A stretch of DNA of 64,000 nt from an uncultured Acetobacteraceae bacterium (GCA_903918195.1 CAIXDS010000255.1:1-64000); one strand, 5' to 3'; positions 48,725-57,358 are shown, counted from the first letter of the stretch. The notes: generated from the sequence alone by a model not told the origin. Numbers and translations are program-made.

Positions 48725-49132
48725 CTACAATTCGTCAGCCAGCGCGCTCAGGTGGGTAATCCGATCGCGCAGAATCCCGATGAAACACATTGGATATCTA
48801 AGCGATTTTCCTTCGCTCCCGAAACCATTCTGATAGTACTGGCACGCCGATTCTTTCCATTGTATCCATTTCCGCTGCTCGTTCAGCAGGGAATCGAAGG
48901 CACGCGTATCAAATGCCTTCATTTTTTCGGACACATGACGCCAGACATCGTTAAGAATTTTATCTTGTCTTGCAATCTCGACCCTGGAACATTCGGTATA
49001 TTCTGGCGTGGACTGAGCACCATTCATGCAGGCCTCGAATACCGAGGGGGCATCCGCTGCGAAGGCCGTGCCGGGGAGTGCCGCAGCGATCAGCACCGTC
49101 AGCGCGGCGTGTCCCGGTTGGCACCTGAGCAT
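48725..49132 (-). CDS. LprI/DUF1311-like secreted small protein
   Basis: A 135-residue exported protein. Signal peptide residues 1-25 end PGTAFAADA. The mature part has the family layout: FEACMNGAQSTPEYTECSRV, ARQDKILNDVWRHVSEKM, LLNEQRKWIQWKESACQYY and RYPMCFIGILRDRITHL, with four cysteines in the mature chain that can form two disulfides. DUF1311/LprI proteins include lysozyme inhibitors. Base composition is less GC-rich than its neighbours. A hairpin covers its ribosome binding site. It is monocistronic between gyrA upstream and a divergent unknown gene. Confidence 0.82.
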   Translation of the reverse strand: MLRCQPGHAALTVLIAAALPGTAFAADAPSVFEACMNGAQSTPEYTECSRVEIARQDKILNDVWRHVSEKMKAFDTRAFDSLLNEQRKWIQWKESACQYYQNGFGSEGKSLRYPMCFIGILRDRITHLSALADEL

Positions 49133-49137
49133 TTTTT

Positions 49138-49165
49138 ATCCCCGCAATCAAATGGTTGCGGGGAT
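49138..49165 (-). promoter_or_regulatory. Hairpin sequestering the lprI-like ribosome binding site
   Basis: On the minus strand ATCCCCGCAA (49165-49156) pairs perfectly with TTGCGGGGAT (49147-49138) around an 8-base loop. The only Shine-Dalgarno-like GGGGA lies in the 3' arm, six bases from the ATG. Melting of the stem would expose it. Confidence 0.55.
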
Positions 49166-49271
49166 TATAAGCCGGACCTATTGTTTGGTCATCAACATAA
49201 TTCCCCGGTCGCATAACAAGGCGAGAGGCGACAGGACGAGATTCGGGGAATTCGAATCGGGAGAACTCTCC

Positions 49272-49835
49272 ATGCTGACCGCGCGTCCGACCAACGAGGA
49301 AAAGCCGGGCCTCGTCAGCCTCGAATGGTGGTACGATATTTTTCATGCGGACAAGCAGGTCGGCAGCCTTGAATTCAAGCGCCGGACCGGGCAAGGCGCG
49401 TTCACCATCGACGGCCGCGCCTGCACGGTGGATCGGTTGACCGATCAGCCGGTGGAGCGGGTGTATCAGGCCCTGATCCGCATGTCGAAGGGCGGGGAAA
49501 AGCCCCCTGCCAACCCTTGGGCGCTCAAGGATGCGAGCGGCCAAGTGCTGGCGCAGGCGGACCTGGCGGTCAAGACGGGCATGTTGGACCCGGGCTTCGC
49601 GGTCAGCCGGGGCCATGCGGTGTTTGCGTTCCGCCAGCCCTCATACTCAGTCGTCTTCCGGCCCTATCAGCTTTACCGTCAGGGCAGCGACGAATCGCTG
49701 GGCTCGGTCGGCCGGGAGAAAACCTTCACCCGTACGCTGCAAATGAACCTGCCGGCAGGGTTCGATGCGCCGTTCCAGCTCTTCCTGCTGGTACTGCTGC
49801 TGCAGAAGATCCAGGCGCAGAAGGAATCCGATTGA
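49272..49835 (+). CDS. Hypothetical protein with DUF-like N-terminal beta domain
   Basis: A 187-residue protein that I cannot place in a family. It has no signal peptide at the chosen start. It shows LEWWYDIFHADKQVGSLEFK, DGRACTVDRLTDQPVERVYQ and FAFRQPSYSVVFRPYQLYRQ, suggesting alternating beta strands, and a hydrophobic C-terminal helix APFQLFLLVLLLQKIQAQK that may touch the membrane. ATG 49272 has a GGGAGA site. An in-frame upstream reading exists to 49026 but crosses the lprI gene on the other strand. Confidence 0.65.
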   Translation: MLTARPTNEEKPGLVSLEWWYDIFHADKQVGSLEFKRRTGQGAFTIDGRACTVDRLTDQPVERVYQALIRMSKGGEKPPANPWALKDASGQVLAQADLAVKTGMLDPGFAVSRGHAVFAFRQPSYSVVFRPYQLYRQGSDESLGSVGREKTFTRTLQMNLPAGFDAPFQLFLLVLLLQKIQAQKESD

Positions 49836-49995
49836 ACGGCGCGGTGCATTTCCGCAGGCTGCGGTGGATATTTACCACCACAGATCGACATCGTCCTGGT
49901 GAAAATATCCCGGGGCGCGCGAGGAGCAACGCCCCTCGGCGTGACACGCCGCAGGCTTCTGGCCTGGACCCGGCCGCCCCCGCCGCGACGATGCG

Positions 49996-50415
49996 CTACT
50001 TGTGCGTCGTCGGCTTCGCAGCAGCGCCGTGCGCCGGAGCCGCGCTGCCTTGGGCCGCTTCCAGCTTCGCCTGCAGCGCATCGCGCTCCTTCGTGCGGGT
50101 GGCCAGATCGGCGGTCAGCGCGGTAACGTGCTGCGTGGCGTCGGCGGCGCGCGCCTGGCTCTGGGCCAGGTCGGCCTGCGCCGCGGTGAGCTTCTGGCGC
50201 AGCTCGTCAACCTGCCCGGCGGCGGCGCGCTGCTGCTCGAGTTCGCTCGCCAGCCCGGCCCGTGCGGTCTCGGTCTGCGCCAGCTTGGCCTCGATGCCAC
50301 TCCGATCGCTGCCCGCGGAGTAGAAGGCATAACCCGCGACGGCCCAGCCGAGCAACGCGGTCACCAGAAGCAGTGACAGCGGGGGGCGGGACGAGGCGAC
50401 GACATCGCTTGTCAT
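49996..50415 (-). CDS. Membrane-anchored coiled-coil hypothetical protein
   Basis: A 139-residue protein. One N-terminal membrane helix (about 12-32, PLSLLLVTALLGWAVAGYAF) is followed by a long Ala/Gln/Glu coiled coil at about 40-120 (AKLAQTETARAGLASELEQQ) and a Pro/Ala/His/Lys tail. The topology suggests an inner-membrane anchor with a periplasmic or cytoplasmic coiled coil. No family is recognised. Confidence 0.7.
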   Translation of the reverse strand: MTSDVVASSRPPLSLLLVTALLGWAVAGYAFYSAGSDRSGIEAKLAQTETARAGLASELEQQRAAAGQVDELRQKLTAAQADLAQSQARAADATQHVTALTADLATRTKERDALQAKLEAAQGSAAPAHGAAAKPTTHK

Positions 50416-50579
50416 GGCGGCTGATCCTTAGAGCTTGGAGCGGGTCGATCGTAGCGGTAGCAGTCACGAAGTCACATACGCAGGGCGCGGCTGCGCACCA
50501 AAGCGCGAACCGGTCCGAGGCCAAGCCTCATATCACGCGCGGCAAGATACGCAAGCGCAGCATGGCCCGTCCGCGCCGG

Positions 50580-51809
50580 TCAGACTATCCCCTTTTGCTG
50601 CAGCGCCGCAATTTCCGCCGGGTCCATGCCGAGCAGCCCGCGCAGCACCTGCGCGGTGTGCTCGCCCAGGGCGGGCGGGGTGATCCGGTAAGCCGCCGGG
50701 GTCGCCGACAATTTCACCGGGTTGGCGACCAGTTTCACCGCGCCGCCCGCGGCCTGCTCGTGCGGCATTTCCACCACCATGCCGCGCGCCTGCACATGCG
50801 GGTCGGCGAACACCTCGGACAGCCGGTTGATCGGGCCGCAACCGATCTTCAGCGCCTCCAGCCGCTCCACCCATTCCCGGGTGGTCAAGCGCTGCATCAC
50901 CGGCGTCAGCGCCTCGGTCACCGCCTGGCGGTGGGTCACCCGGGCCGCGTTGGTGGCAAAGCGCGGATCATCCGCCAGCGCGTCCAGCCCGAACGCCGCG
51001 CAGAACCGCCGGAAGGTCGGATCATTGGCGACCGACAGCACGATATGCCCGTCGGCGGTCGGAAACACCTGATAGGGCGCGATATTCGGGTGCTGGTTGC
51101 CCAGCCGCGGCGGGTTCTCGCCGGTCGCCAGATAGTTCATCGCCTGGTTGGCGAGCCAGGCCACATGCGTGTCCAGCATGCCGATATCGATGTGCTGGCC
51201 CTCGCCGGTGCGCTCGCGGTGGCGCAGCGCGGCCAGCACGCCGATGCAGCCGTACAGCCCGGCGAACATGTCGGCGACCGGCACCCCCACCTTCTGCGGC
51301 AGCCCGTCCGGCTCGCCGGTCAGGCTCATCACGCCGCCGAACGCCTGGATCAGCGCATCGTAGCCCGGCCGCGCCGCATACGGGCCGGTCTGCCCGAAGC
51401 CGGTAATGCTGCAATAGACCACGCCCGGGAAATCGGCGTGCACCTGCTCCCAGCCCAGCCCGTACCTGGCCAGCGTGCCGACCTTGAAATTCTCCACCAG
51501 GATGTCGCACTGCGCCAGCAGACGGCGAACGATCGCCTGCCCCTCTTGCTTGGCGATGTCCAGCGTGACCGACAGCTTGTTGCGGTTCACACCGACGAAA
51601 TAGGCGCTCTCGTCGGTGCCGGGCATCACCGGCGGGCGGAAGCCGCGGGTGTCGTCGCCGGCGCCGGGACGCTCGATCTTGATCACCTCGGCGCCGAGAT
51701 CGCCCAGCATCTGGGTGCAGGCCGGCCCGGCCAGCACCCGCGTCAGATCGAGCACCCGCAATCCGGCGAGCGGTCCGGCGGGCGCGGCGGCATCGGGAGG
51801 CGTGCTCAT
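50580..51809 (-). CDS. CaiB/BaiF family CoA-transferase
   Basis: Class III CoA-transferase of 409 residues. It has LAGLRVLDLTRVLAGPACTQ, LGDLGAEVIKIERPGAGDDT, the Asp nucleophile region IGMLDTHVAWLANQAMNYL, and GGVMSLTGEPDGLPQKVGVP. Members transfer CoA between carboxylic acids such as formate/oxalate, succinate and mesaconate. The substrate cannot be predicted. ATG 51809 is clear. It diverges from the aldehyde dehydrogenase, 76 bases away, and the two may process one carbon source. Confidence 0.9.
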   Translation of the reverse strand: MSTPPDAAAPAGPLAGLRVLDLTRVLAGPACTQMLGDLGAEVIKIERPGAGDDTRGFRPPVMPGTDESAYFVGVNRNKLSVTLDIAKQEGQAIVRRLLAQCDILVENFKVGTLARYGLGWEQVHADFPGVVYCSITGFGQTGPYAARPGYDALIQAFGGVMSLTGEPDGLPQKVGVPVADMFAGLYGCIGVLAALRHRERTGEGQHIDIGMLDTHVAWLANQAMNYLATGENPPRLGNQHPNIAPYQVFPTADGHIVLSVANDPTFRRFCAAFGLDALADDPRFATNAARVTHRQAVTEALTPVMQRLTTREWVERLEALKIGCGPINRLSEVFADPHVQARGMVVEMPHEQAAGGAVKLVANPVKLSATPAAYRITPPALGEHTAQVLRGLLGMDPAEIAALQQKGIV

Positions 51810-51885
51810 GCGGTGGTCTTGCCCGGGGCGGTTGGTTGGGTCTATGCGCCGCGCATAACGACAGCCGTCAGGGAGCGCAACCAAG

Positions 51886-53415
51886 ATGCCAGACCATCCG
51901 ACCGTTGAGCCCGAGGCCACTGCCCCGCCGCTGGCCCCCACCCTGGACGAGCGCGCCCTCGCCCGCGCCCTGTCCGGCCGCCACCTGATCGGTGGCCGCT
52001 TCGTCCCGGCCGCCACCGGCGCCAGTTTCGCGGTGGTCAACCCGGCCACCGGGGTGGAAATCGCCCGCGCCGCCGAGGGCGACGCCGCCGATGTCGAGGC
52101 CGCGGTGCAGGATGCCGCCCGGGCGCAGAAGGCCTGGGCGCGGATGCCCGCTCGCAAGCGCGGTGCCCTGGTGGCGCAATGCGGCGCCGTGCTGCGCGCC
52201 CATACCGAGGAACTGGCCCGGCTGATCACGCTGGAAACCGGCAAGGCGATCCGCACCGAAAGCCGGATCGAAGCGCAGAACGTCGCCGACATCCTGGAAT
52301 TCTTCGGCGGCCTCGGCGGCGAGCTGAAGGGCGAGAGCGTGCCCTTCGCCCCCGACGTGCTGAGCGTGACGGTGCGCGAGCCGCTCGGCGTGGTCGGCGC
52401 CATCATTCCCTGGAACGTGCCGATGCTGCTGATGGCGCTGAAGATCGCCCCGGCGCTGGTGGCCGGCAACACGGTGGTGGTGAAGTCGGCCGAGGAGGCG
52501 CCGCTGACCGTGCTGCGCGTCGCCGAGCTGATCAACCGGGTGCTGCCGCCGGGCTGTTTCAACATCCTGTCCGGCTTCGGCCCGGACTGCGGCGGCCCGC
52601 TGGTGGCGCATCCGTTGGTGAAGAAAGTGACGTTCACCGGCAGCGTCGAGGTGGGCAAGATCGTCGCCCGCGCGGCGGCCGACAAACTCATTCCGGTGAC
52701 GCTGGAACTGGGCGGAAAATCGCCCATGCTGGTCTTCGCCGATTGCGATTTCGAGCGCACCGTCACCGGCGCCATCACCTCCATGCGGTTCACCCGCCAG
52801 GGCCAGTCCTGCACCGCGGCCAGCCGCATCTATGTCGAGCGGCCGATTTTCGACCGTTTCGTCGCGGCGCTGGCGGCGCGGGTGGATGCCATGGTGATGG
52901 GCGACCCGCTGGACGAAAAAACCGACATCGGCACCATCATCAGCGACGGCCAGTTCGCCAAGGTGCGCGCCTTCATCGCCGAGGGACGCGCCACACCCGG
53001 CGCCACCGCGCATGTCTGCTCCAAGCTGCCTGACGATCCGGCCCTGGCCGGCGGCAAGTTCGTCCAGCCGGTGATTTTCACCGGCCTGCCGGAGTCCTCG
53101 CGGCTGGTGCAGGAAGAAATCTTCGGCCCGGTGACGGTGGTGTTCCCGTTCGACGACGCCGAAGCGGTGCTGGCCGCGGCCAACGACAGCGAATACGGCC
53201 TGGCCGCCTCGGTCTGGACCAACAACCTCAAGCTCGGGCTTGATCTGGCGCACCGGCTGGAGGCGGGGCTGGTGCAGATCAACCAGAATCTGGTCGTGCA
53301 GGCCAATCTTTCCTATGGCGGGGTGAAGTCGTCCGGGCTTGGCAAGGAGGCCAGCCTGGAATCGATGCTGGAGCATTTTACCCATAAGAAGACGATCATG
53401 GTGAATTACGGGTAG
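51886..53415 (+). CDS. NAD(P)-dependent aldehyde dehydrogenase
   Basis: ALDH superfamily enzyme of 509 residues. It has the Rossmann motif PWNVPMLLMALKIAPALVAG, the cofactor loop FTGSVEVGKIVARAAADKL, general-base Glu in VTLELGGKSPMLVFAD, and nucleophile Cys309 in RQGQSCTAASRIYVERPIFD. The C-terminal GGVKSSGLGKEASLESMLEH follows. An N-terminal Ala/Pro leader of about 28 residues precedes the catalytic fold. It oxidises an aldehyde to an acid; substrate is unknown. It is divergent from the CoA-transferase. Confidence 0.93.
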   Translation: MPDHPTVEPEATAPPLAPTLDERALARALSGRHLIGGRFVPAATGASFAVVNPATGVEIARAAEGDAADVEAAVQDAARAQKAWARMPARKRGALVAQCGAVLRAHTEELARLITLETGKAIRTESRIEAQNVADILEFFGGLGGELKGESVPFAPDVLSVTVREPLGVVGAIIPWNVPMLLMALKIAPALVAGNTVVVKSAEEAPLTVLRVAELINRVLPPGCFNILSGFGPDCGGPLVAHPLVKKVTFTGSVEVGKIVARAAADKLIPVTLELGGKSPMLVFADCDFERTVTGAITSMRFTRQGQSCTAASRIYVERPIFDRFVAALAARVDAMVMGDPLDEKTDIGTIISDGQFAKVRAFIAEGRATPGATAHVCSKLPDDPALAGGKFVQPVIFTGLPESSRLVQEEIFGPVTVVFPFDDAEAVLAAANDSEYGLAASVWTNNLKLGLDLAHRLEAGLVQINQNLVVQANLSYGGVKSSGLGKEASLESMLEHFTHKKTIMVNYG

Positions 53416-53535
53416 GTGCTGCGGCGATGCGGCCTTTCCTCCGTGGCGGCGATTGCTCGCCCCGGAGGAGTATCTCGGATCGGATGTCCGCAAGGGGAAG
53501 GAGGCGGCCGTTTCGGCCGGCGTATGGATAAGATC

Positions 53536-53606
53536 GTGCAATGCCGCCAAGCGTTGCACCATCCGGCGCCATCGAAGAAAGTGGTGCAATGCAAGGGCAT
53601 TGCACC
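53536..53606. promoter_or_regulatory. Two operator-like palindromes with GTGCAATGC half-sites
   Basis: 53536-53559 is GTGCAATGC, 6-base gap, GCGTTGCAC. 53583-53606 is GGTGCAATGC, 4-base gap, GCATTGCACC, a perfect 10-bp inverted repeat. Centres are 47 bases apart and the second ends 31 bases before the next ATG. The same half-site appears four times, as expected for paired binding of a dimeric regulator. Confidence 0.45.
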
Positions 53607-53637
53607 CCACGCATGCTGCTTCTATCAGGAGGTTTAA

Positions 53638-54006
53638 ATGGCAAAGTTACCATGGAATAAATTCTACAACACACACCACCAACGCATTTGCGTATCGTTA
53701 CAATTCACCGACTACAAGAAAGGCTCCAAGCTTGTTTCCGGTAAGACAATTCCCACTCCAAACCAAGTGGTAGCGGCGTTAACCAAGGAATTACGATTAG
53801 AAGGAGACTACACTCTGAAGAGTTTCAATGACGGAAAAGTGCAAGTTGTTATGATTTCCAATCAAAATGATGTCCAGAAGATCGTGAATCAGGTTCAGTG
53901 CGGTCCGCAAAAAGTCGGTGATGGACAACCGTGTTCTGTAACGATGGTTGGAATTGTAGAAATGCAGAAGCATATTTCTATTGCGACCCAGCTTGGCCTG
54001 TTCTGA
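53638..54006 (+). CDS. Unrecognised 122-residue protein in AT-rich DNA
   Basis: A small soluble protein with no signal peptide or membrane helix, rich in Lys, Gln and Val. Segments such as RICVSLQFTDYKKGSKLVS, VQVVMISNQNDVQKIVNQVQ and CSVTMVGIVEMQKHISIATQ suggest an alpha/beta fold. There are three Cys. I do not recognise a family. Its DNA is clearly AT-richer than the flanking genes, so it was probably acquired. A strong AGGAGG site lies 7 bases before ATG 53638. Two palindromes in front imply regulation. The Sel1-repeat gene follows after 175 bases. Confidence 0.6.
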   Translation: MAKLPWNKFYNTHHQRICVSLQFTDYKKGSKLVSGKTIPTPNQVVAALTKELRLEGDYTLKSFNDGKVQVVMISNQNDVQKIVNQVQCGPQKVGDGQPCSVTMVGIVEMQKHISIATQLGLF

Positions 54007-54181
54007 GAGAATTGATTCGCCTGGTCTTAGTTTGGGATTGCCGCAGGCCGCGCGCAGGCAGAGGAATGCCTACGTCGCCGAAAATACGCGTCGCCAATTC
54101 ATCTCCCCCGGACTTCAAGGCGGCCTCGCAGAGAGAGACAGAACGAGCGCATCTTTTCATCTTTACCCAGTGCGGAGCACC

Positions 54182-56122
54182 ATGATGGCATCGCCCAATT
54201 TTCCGTCCATAGCCGATTTGGCAGATGCGGATTCAGCATGCGCCCAAGGTGATTATGGGGCCGCATTGCGAATATTGGCACTATTAATTCAGCAGGAGAA
54301 TGAGGCTGCGCAAAATAAGATTGGCTGGATGTATTATAACGGAAAAGGTGTCAAGCAAGATTATGGAGAGGCAGTTAAGTGGTATCGACTGTCAGCAAAT
54401 CAGGGAAATGCAATATCGCAATTCCTTCTTGGCGGGATGTATTACGACGGGAAAGGCGTCACACAAGATTACGTGGAGGCATTCAAGTGGTATCGACTGG
54501 CGGCTGAGCAAGGATATGCGAGGGCACAACACCACCTCGGCGAAATGTATGCCAGTGGGAAAGGCGTCACCCAAGATTGCGCAGAAGCAGACAAGTGGTG
54601 TCACATTTCAGCGCGCAGCGGAATGGGTATTTCCACTCATTTGGATAACGAACCAAACGCGATTATTGGCTCACCTAATTCTGCATGCGAAGACCATTCT
54701 AAAATGGCCGAATCCCAAGGTGACTACACGACAAAATTGGAGGATTTGTCTTCACTAGCTGCAAAAGGCCATGCAAATGCGCAATTTAGGCTCGGTCGGA
54801 TGTATGACAGCGGGGAAGGTTTCAAGCAAGATTATGGAGAGGCGGTCAAGTGGTATAAACTGGCGGCGGCACAGGGGGAGGCGGATGCCCAATTCTATCT
54901 CGGCAGGATGTATGCCGAAGGGCGCGGCATCAAGCAAGATTACGTAGAGGCATTCAGGCTATTCGGACTGGCGGCGACGGCGGGACACGCGCGAGCCCAA
55001 AGTAATCTTGGCGTGTTGTACGCCGAAGGGCGCGGCGCCACGAAAGATTACACTGAGGCGTTTAGGTGGTCTCGACTGGCGGCGGCGGCTGGAATTTCGG
55101 GAGCACAATGCAATATCGGCCGGATGTATTACAACGGAGAAGGCATTACGCGAGATTACGCGGAGGCGGTCAAATGGTATAGACTGGCGGCGTTGCAGGG
55201 TGATGCGCGAGCGCAATACAATCTTGGCAGAATGTATTACGAGGGGCGCGGTACCAAGCAAGATTACGCAGAGGCCGTAAAGTGGAATAAACTGGCGGCG
55301 GCGCAGGGGAATGCGCGAGCACAATACGATCTCGGAGTGATGTATTACGAAGGGCAAGGCGTCACGCAAGATTATGCAGAGGCGTTCAAATGGTCTCGAC
55401 TGGCGGCGGCGCAGGGGGATGCGGAAGCACAATACAATCTCGGCGTGTTGTATGACAAGGGAGAAGGCGTTACGCAAGATTACGCAAAGGCAGTGAAGTG
55501 GTATAAACTTGCGGCGGCGCAGGGGGATGCGCGAGCACAATACAATCTCGGCGTGTTGTATGACTACGGGCAAGGCGTGACGCAAGATTGCGCAGAGGCG
55601 GTCAAGTGGTATCGACTGGCGGCGGCACAGGGGGATTTGGCTGCCCAACGCAATCTTGGTAGGAGGTATTACGACGGGCAAGGCGTCACGCAAGATTACG
55701 CAGAGGCGATCAAGTGGTATCGACTGGCGGCGGCGGAGGGGGATGCGGCTGCTCAACGCAATCTGGGTAGGATGTATTACGACGGGCACGGTGCTAAGCA
55801 AGATTACATAGAGGCTGTCAAGTGGTATCGACTGGCAGCGGCACAGAGAGATGCGCAAGCACAATGCAGTCTCGGCCGGATGTATGCCGCCGGGCGTGGC
55901 GTCAAGCAGGATTACGTTCGCGCGCACATGTGGTTTAATCTTGCCGGCGCGTTAGGAGATGGCGATGCAGTGAAGATGCGCGACATTATTGCTGCAAAGA
56001 TGCCGCCGTGGAAAATAACGGAGGCGCAAAGACGAGCGCGTGAATGTCAGCAGCGCAATTTTGAAGATTTTGAATCAAGTTGGACTTCACGAATACTTGC
56101 AATGATTTCCGGGGTGGGTTGA
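54182..56122 (+). CDS. Sel1-repeat (SLR) protein
   Basis: A 646-residue protein composed of 14 Sel1-like repeats of 36 residues, each of the kind AQYNLGVMYYEGQGVTQDYA followed by EAVKWYRLAAAQGD. Repeats 1-3 (about residues 40-150) are separated from repeats 4-14 (about 196 to 590) by a degenerate segment of some 50 residues. The tail beyond residue 590 is basic and helical (KMPPWKITEAQRRARECQQR). The N-terminus has no clear signal peptide. SLR proteins scaffold protein complexes, often in envelope stress or host interaction; the partner here is unknown. ATG 54182 or 54185 may be the start after GCGGAGC. Confidence 0.85.
   Translation: MMASPNFPSIADLADADSACAQGDYGAALRILALLIQQENEAAQNKIGWMYYNGKGVKQDYGEAVKWYRLSANQGNAISQFLLGGMYYDGKGVTQDYVEAFKWYRLAAEQGYARAQHHLGEMYASGKGVTQDCAEADKWCHISARSGMGISTHLDNEPNAIIGSPNSACEDHSKMAESQGDYTTKLEDLSSLAAKGHANAQFRLGRMYDSGEGFKQDYGEAVKWYKLAAAQGEADAQFYLGRMYAEGRGIKQDYVEAFRLFGLAATAGHARAQSNLGVLYAEGRGATKDYTEAFRWSRLAAAAGISGAQCNIGRMYYNGEGITRDYAEAVKWYRLAALQGDARAQYNLGRMYYEGRGTKQDYAEAVKWNKLAAAQGNARAQYDLGVMYYEGQGVTQDYAEAFKWSRLAAAQGDAEAQYNLGVLYDKGEGVTQDYAKAVKWYKLAAAQGDARAQYNLGVLYDYGQGVTQDCAEAVKWYRLAAAQGDLAAQRNLGRRYYDGQGVTQDYAEAIKWYRLAAAEGDAAAQRNLGRMYYDGHGAKQDYIEAVKWYRLAAAQRDAQAQCSLGRMYAAGRGVKQDYVRAHMWFNLAGALGDGDAVKMRDIIAAKMPPWKITEAQRRARECQQRNFEDFESSWTSRILAMISGVG
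54300..55935 (+). repeat. 108-bp tandem DNA repeat encoding Sel1 units
   Basis: The coding sequence carries degenerate 108-base units with recurring TACGCAGAGGCGGTCAAGTG and CTGGCGGCGGCGCAGGG blocks. Copies from 55200 to 55850 are the most alike, which suggests recent expansion by unequal recombination. Confidence 0.85.
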
Positions 56123-56169
56123 AGATACACGTTTATGTCGAAATCGGCATAAACGTGTATCTTCAACCC
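56116..56169. repeat. 22-bp perfect inverted repeat across the Sel1 gene stop codon
   Basis: 56116-56137 (GGGTTGAAGATACACGTTTATG) pairs perfectly with 56148-56169 around a 10-base centre, and similarity continues outward for several bases with mismatches. The Sel1 stop codon TGA is in the left arm. There is no T run. It marks the junction between AT-rich island and GC-rich sequence. Confidence 0.85.
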
Positions 56170-56623
56170 GCCCCAGGTAGCCGGGCGAATGTGGCGGCGT
56201 GCCATCAGGCGCGATAAGGGGTTCGTTATCGCGTCTGGTTTTCGGCCGCTCCGGGTCGACAGTTGCGGGAGCCCTTGCCCGATAACTGCTTCTTCTTCGC
56301 CGCGTCGAGCTCCCGAAAGCCGCCGTTCCGCTCCCGGCCAGGACCGGACCTCTGACCAGCCCGAGTAGGGCGCGAACGTGGGGCGTATCTCGTCGGCGGC
56401 CGTTGGGCGGCCTTTCGATCTAACGCCCCTGCCGACGACGAGATGCCCTGCCGCGCCCCCCCTTGTCTGGAAATGGCGAAATGCGTTTCGCATTCTGCCG
56501 ATTTGCTGGCCGTCTATTGCCAGCGCACCCGAGACCGCGCTACACACTCTTGCGCAACCGCCCTTCCCTCCAAAACCCAGATCACCTATCTTCGCCCCTG
56601 CAGCAAGCGCGGAGCACCGTGGC
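56170..56623. other. Spacer between Sel1 island and hicAB, no gene recognised
   Basis: About 450 bases with no gene recognised. A 7-bp hairpin (56211-56217 with 56226-56232, GCGATAA and complement) is visible. The minus strand is open over a long stretch here but has no convincing start, domain or codon pattern. It may be the remnant of a mobile element edge. Confidence 0.4.
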
Positions 56624-56815
56624 ATGACACCGCGCGAAGCCATGAACCGGCTGCAACGGGAAGGCTGGGTCGAGCGTCAGGGCAAAGGTTCCCACGTCAT
56701 CTTCCGCAAGGGCACCCAGCGCGTCGTTATCTCCCGTCATGCCGGCGACATCCCCACCGGCACGCTGCGCGCCATCTGCGCCCAGGCCGGCTGGGAGTTC
56801 CCGCCACAGCGCTGA
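56624..56815 (+). CDS. hicA: HicA-family mRNA interferase toxin
   Basis: Small dsRBD-like toxin of 63 residues. It shows REAMNRLQREGWVERQGKGS and the catalytic His24 in GKGSHVIFRKGTQRVVI, followed by HAGDIPTGTLRAICAQAGW. HicA cleaves mRNA and is held by HicB, whose gene follows after 13 bases. ATG 56624 has a GGAGC site. Length and order hicA-hicB fit the class II system. Confidence 0.92.
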   Translation: MTPREAMNRLQREGWVERQGKGSHVIFRKGTQRVVISRHAGDIPTGTLRAICAQAGWEFPPQR

Positions 56816-56828
56816 GGAGAACAGGGCC

Positions 56829-57245
56829 ATGGCCACCAAATACTACCTCGCCATCGCCGACCGGCTGCCCGGCGAGGCGAACTGGTCGATCCTCCTGCCG
56901 GCCTTCCCCGGCGTGACCTCGGTTGCCGAGCGGTTCGCCGATGTGATGCGTCAGGCCAGGGATGCGCTGGCCTCGGCGGTCGAGGACATGGAGCGGGAGG
57001 GCGAGGCGCTGCCCCCTTCCATCGAGGATGACGCCATCCCGGACTATGACCGCAGCCACACCCACGATCCGCGGGCATTGCTGGTGCCGGTGGAAACGGC
57101 GGGCCGCGCGCTGCGGGTCAATGTCAGCCTCGATGAAAGCCTGCTGGCGCGCATCGATGACGTGGCCCGGCGCACGGGCGTGAGCCGGTCATCCCTGCTC
57201 GCCCGTGGGGCGCGCCTGGTGATCGCCAGCGAGACCGGGTCCTGA
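56829..57245 (+). CDS. hicB: HicB-family antitoxin
   Basis: Antitoxin of 138 residues. The N-terminal RNase H-like HicB domain includes YYLAIADRLPGEANWSILLP and FPGVTSVAERFADVMRQAR. A C-terminal ribbon-helix-helix DNA-binding motif (RVNVSLDESLLARIDDVARR and TGVSRSSLLARGARLVI) binds the hicAB operator. It is longer than the shortest HicB forms. The AGGAG site overlaps the hicA stop region. Confidence 0.92.
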   Translation: MATKYYLAIADRLPGEANWSILLPAFPGVTSVAERFADVMRQARDALASAVEDMEREGEALPPSIEDDAIPDYDRSHTHDPRALLVPVETAGRALRVNVSLDESLLARIDDVARRTGVSRSSLLARGARLVIASETGS

Positions 57246-57358
57246 CCGACCGCCCCCCCGCATCCCAGTCCCGCCGCAATCCCCCCTCCCCCACCACCCC
57301 GGCCGCCGTTACCTTGCCGCCCCACCCCATCCCGGGTCGCCGACAAGGACCGCGCATC

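Noticed and set aside
56047-56643. 198-residue minus-strand protein across the Sel1 end and the hicA upstream region
   Set aside because: It spans the inverted repeat and a composition boundary, with no domain or start signal.
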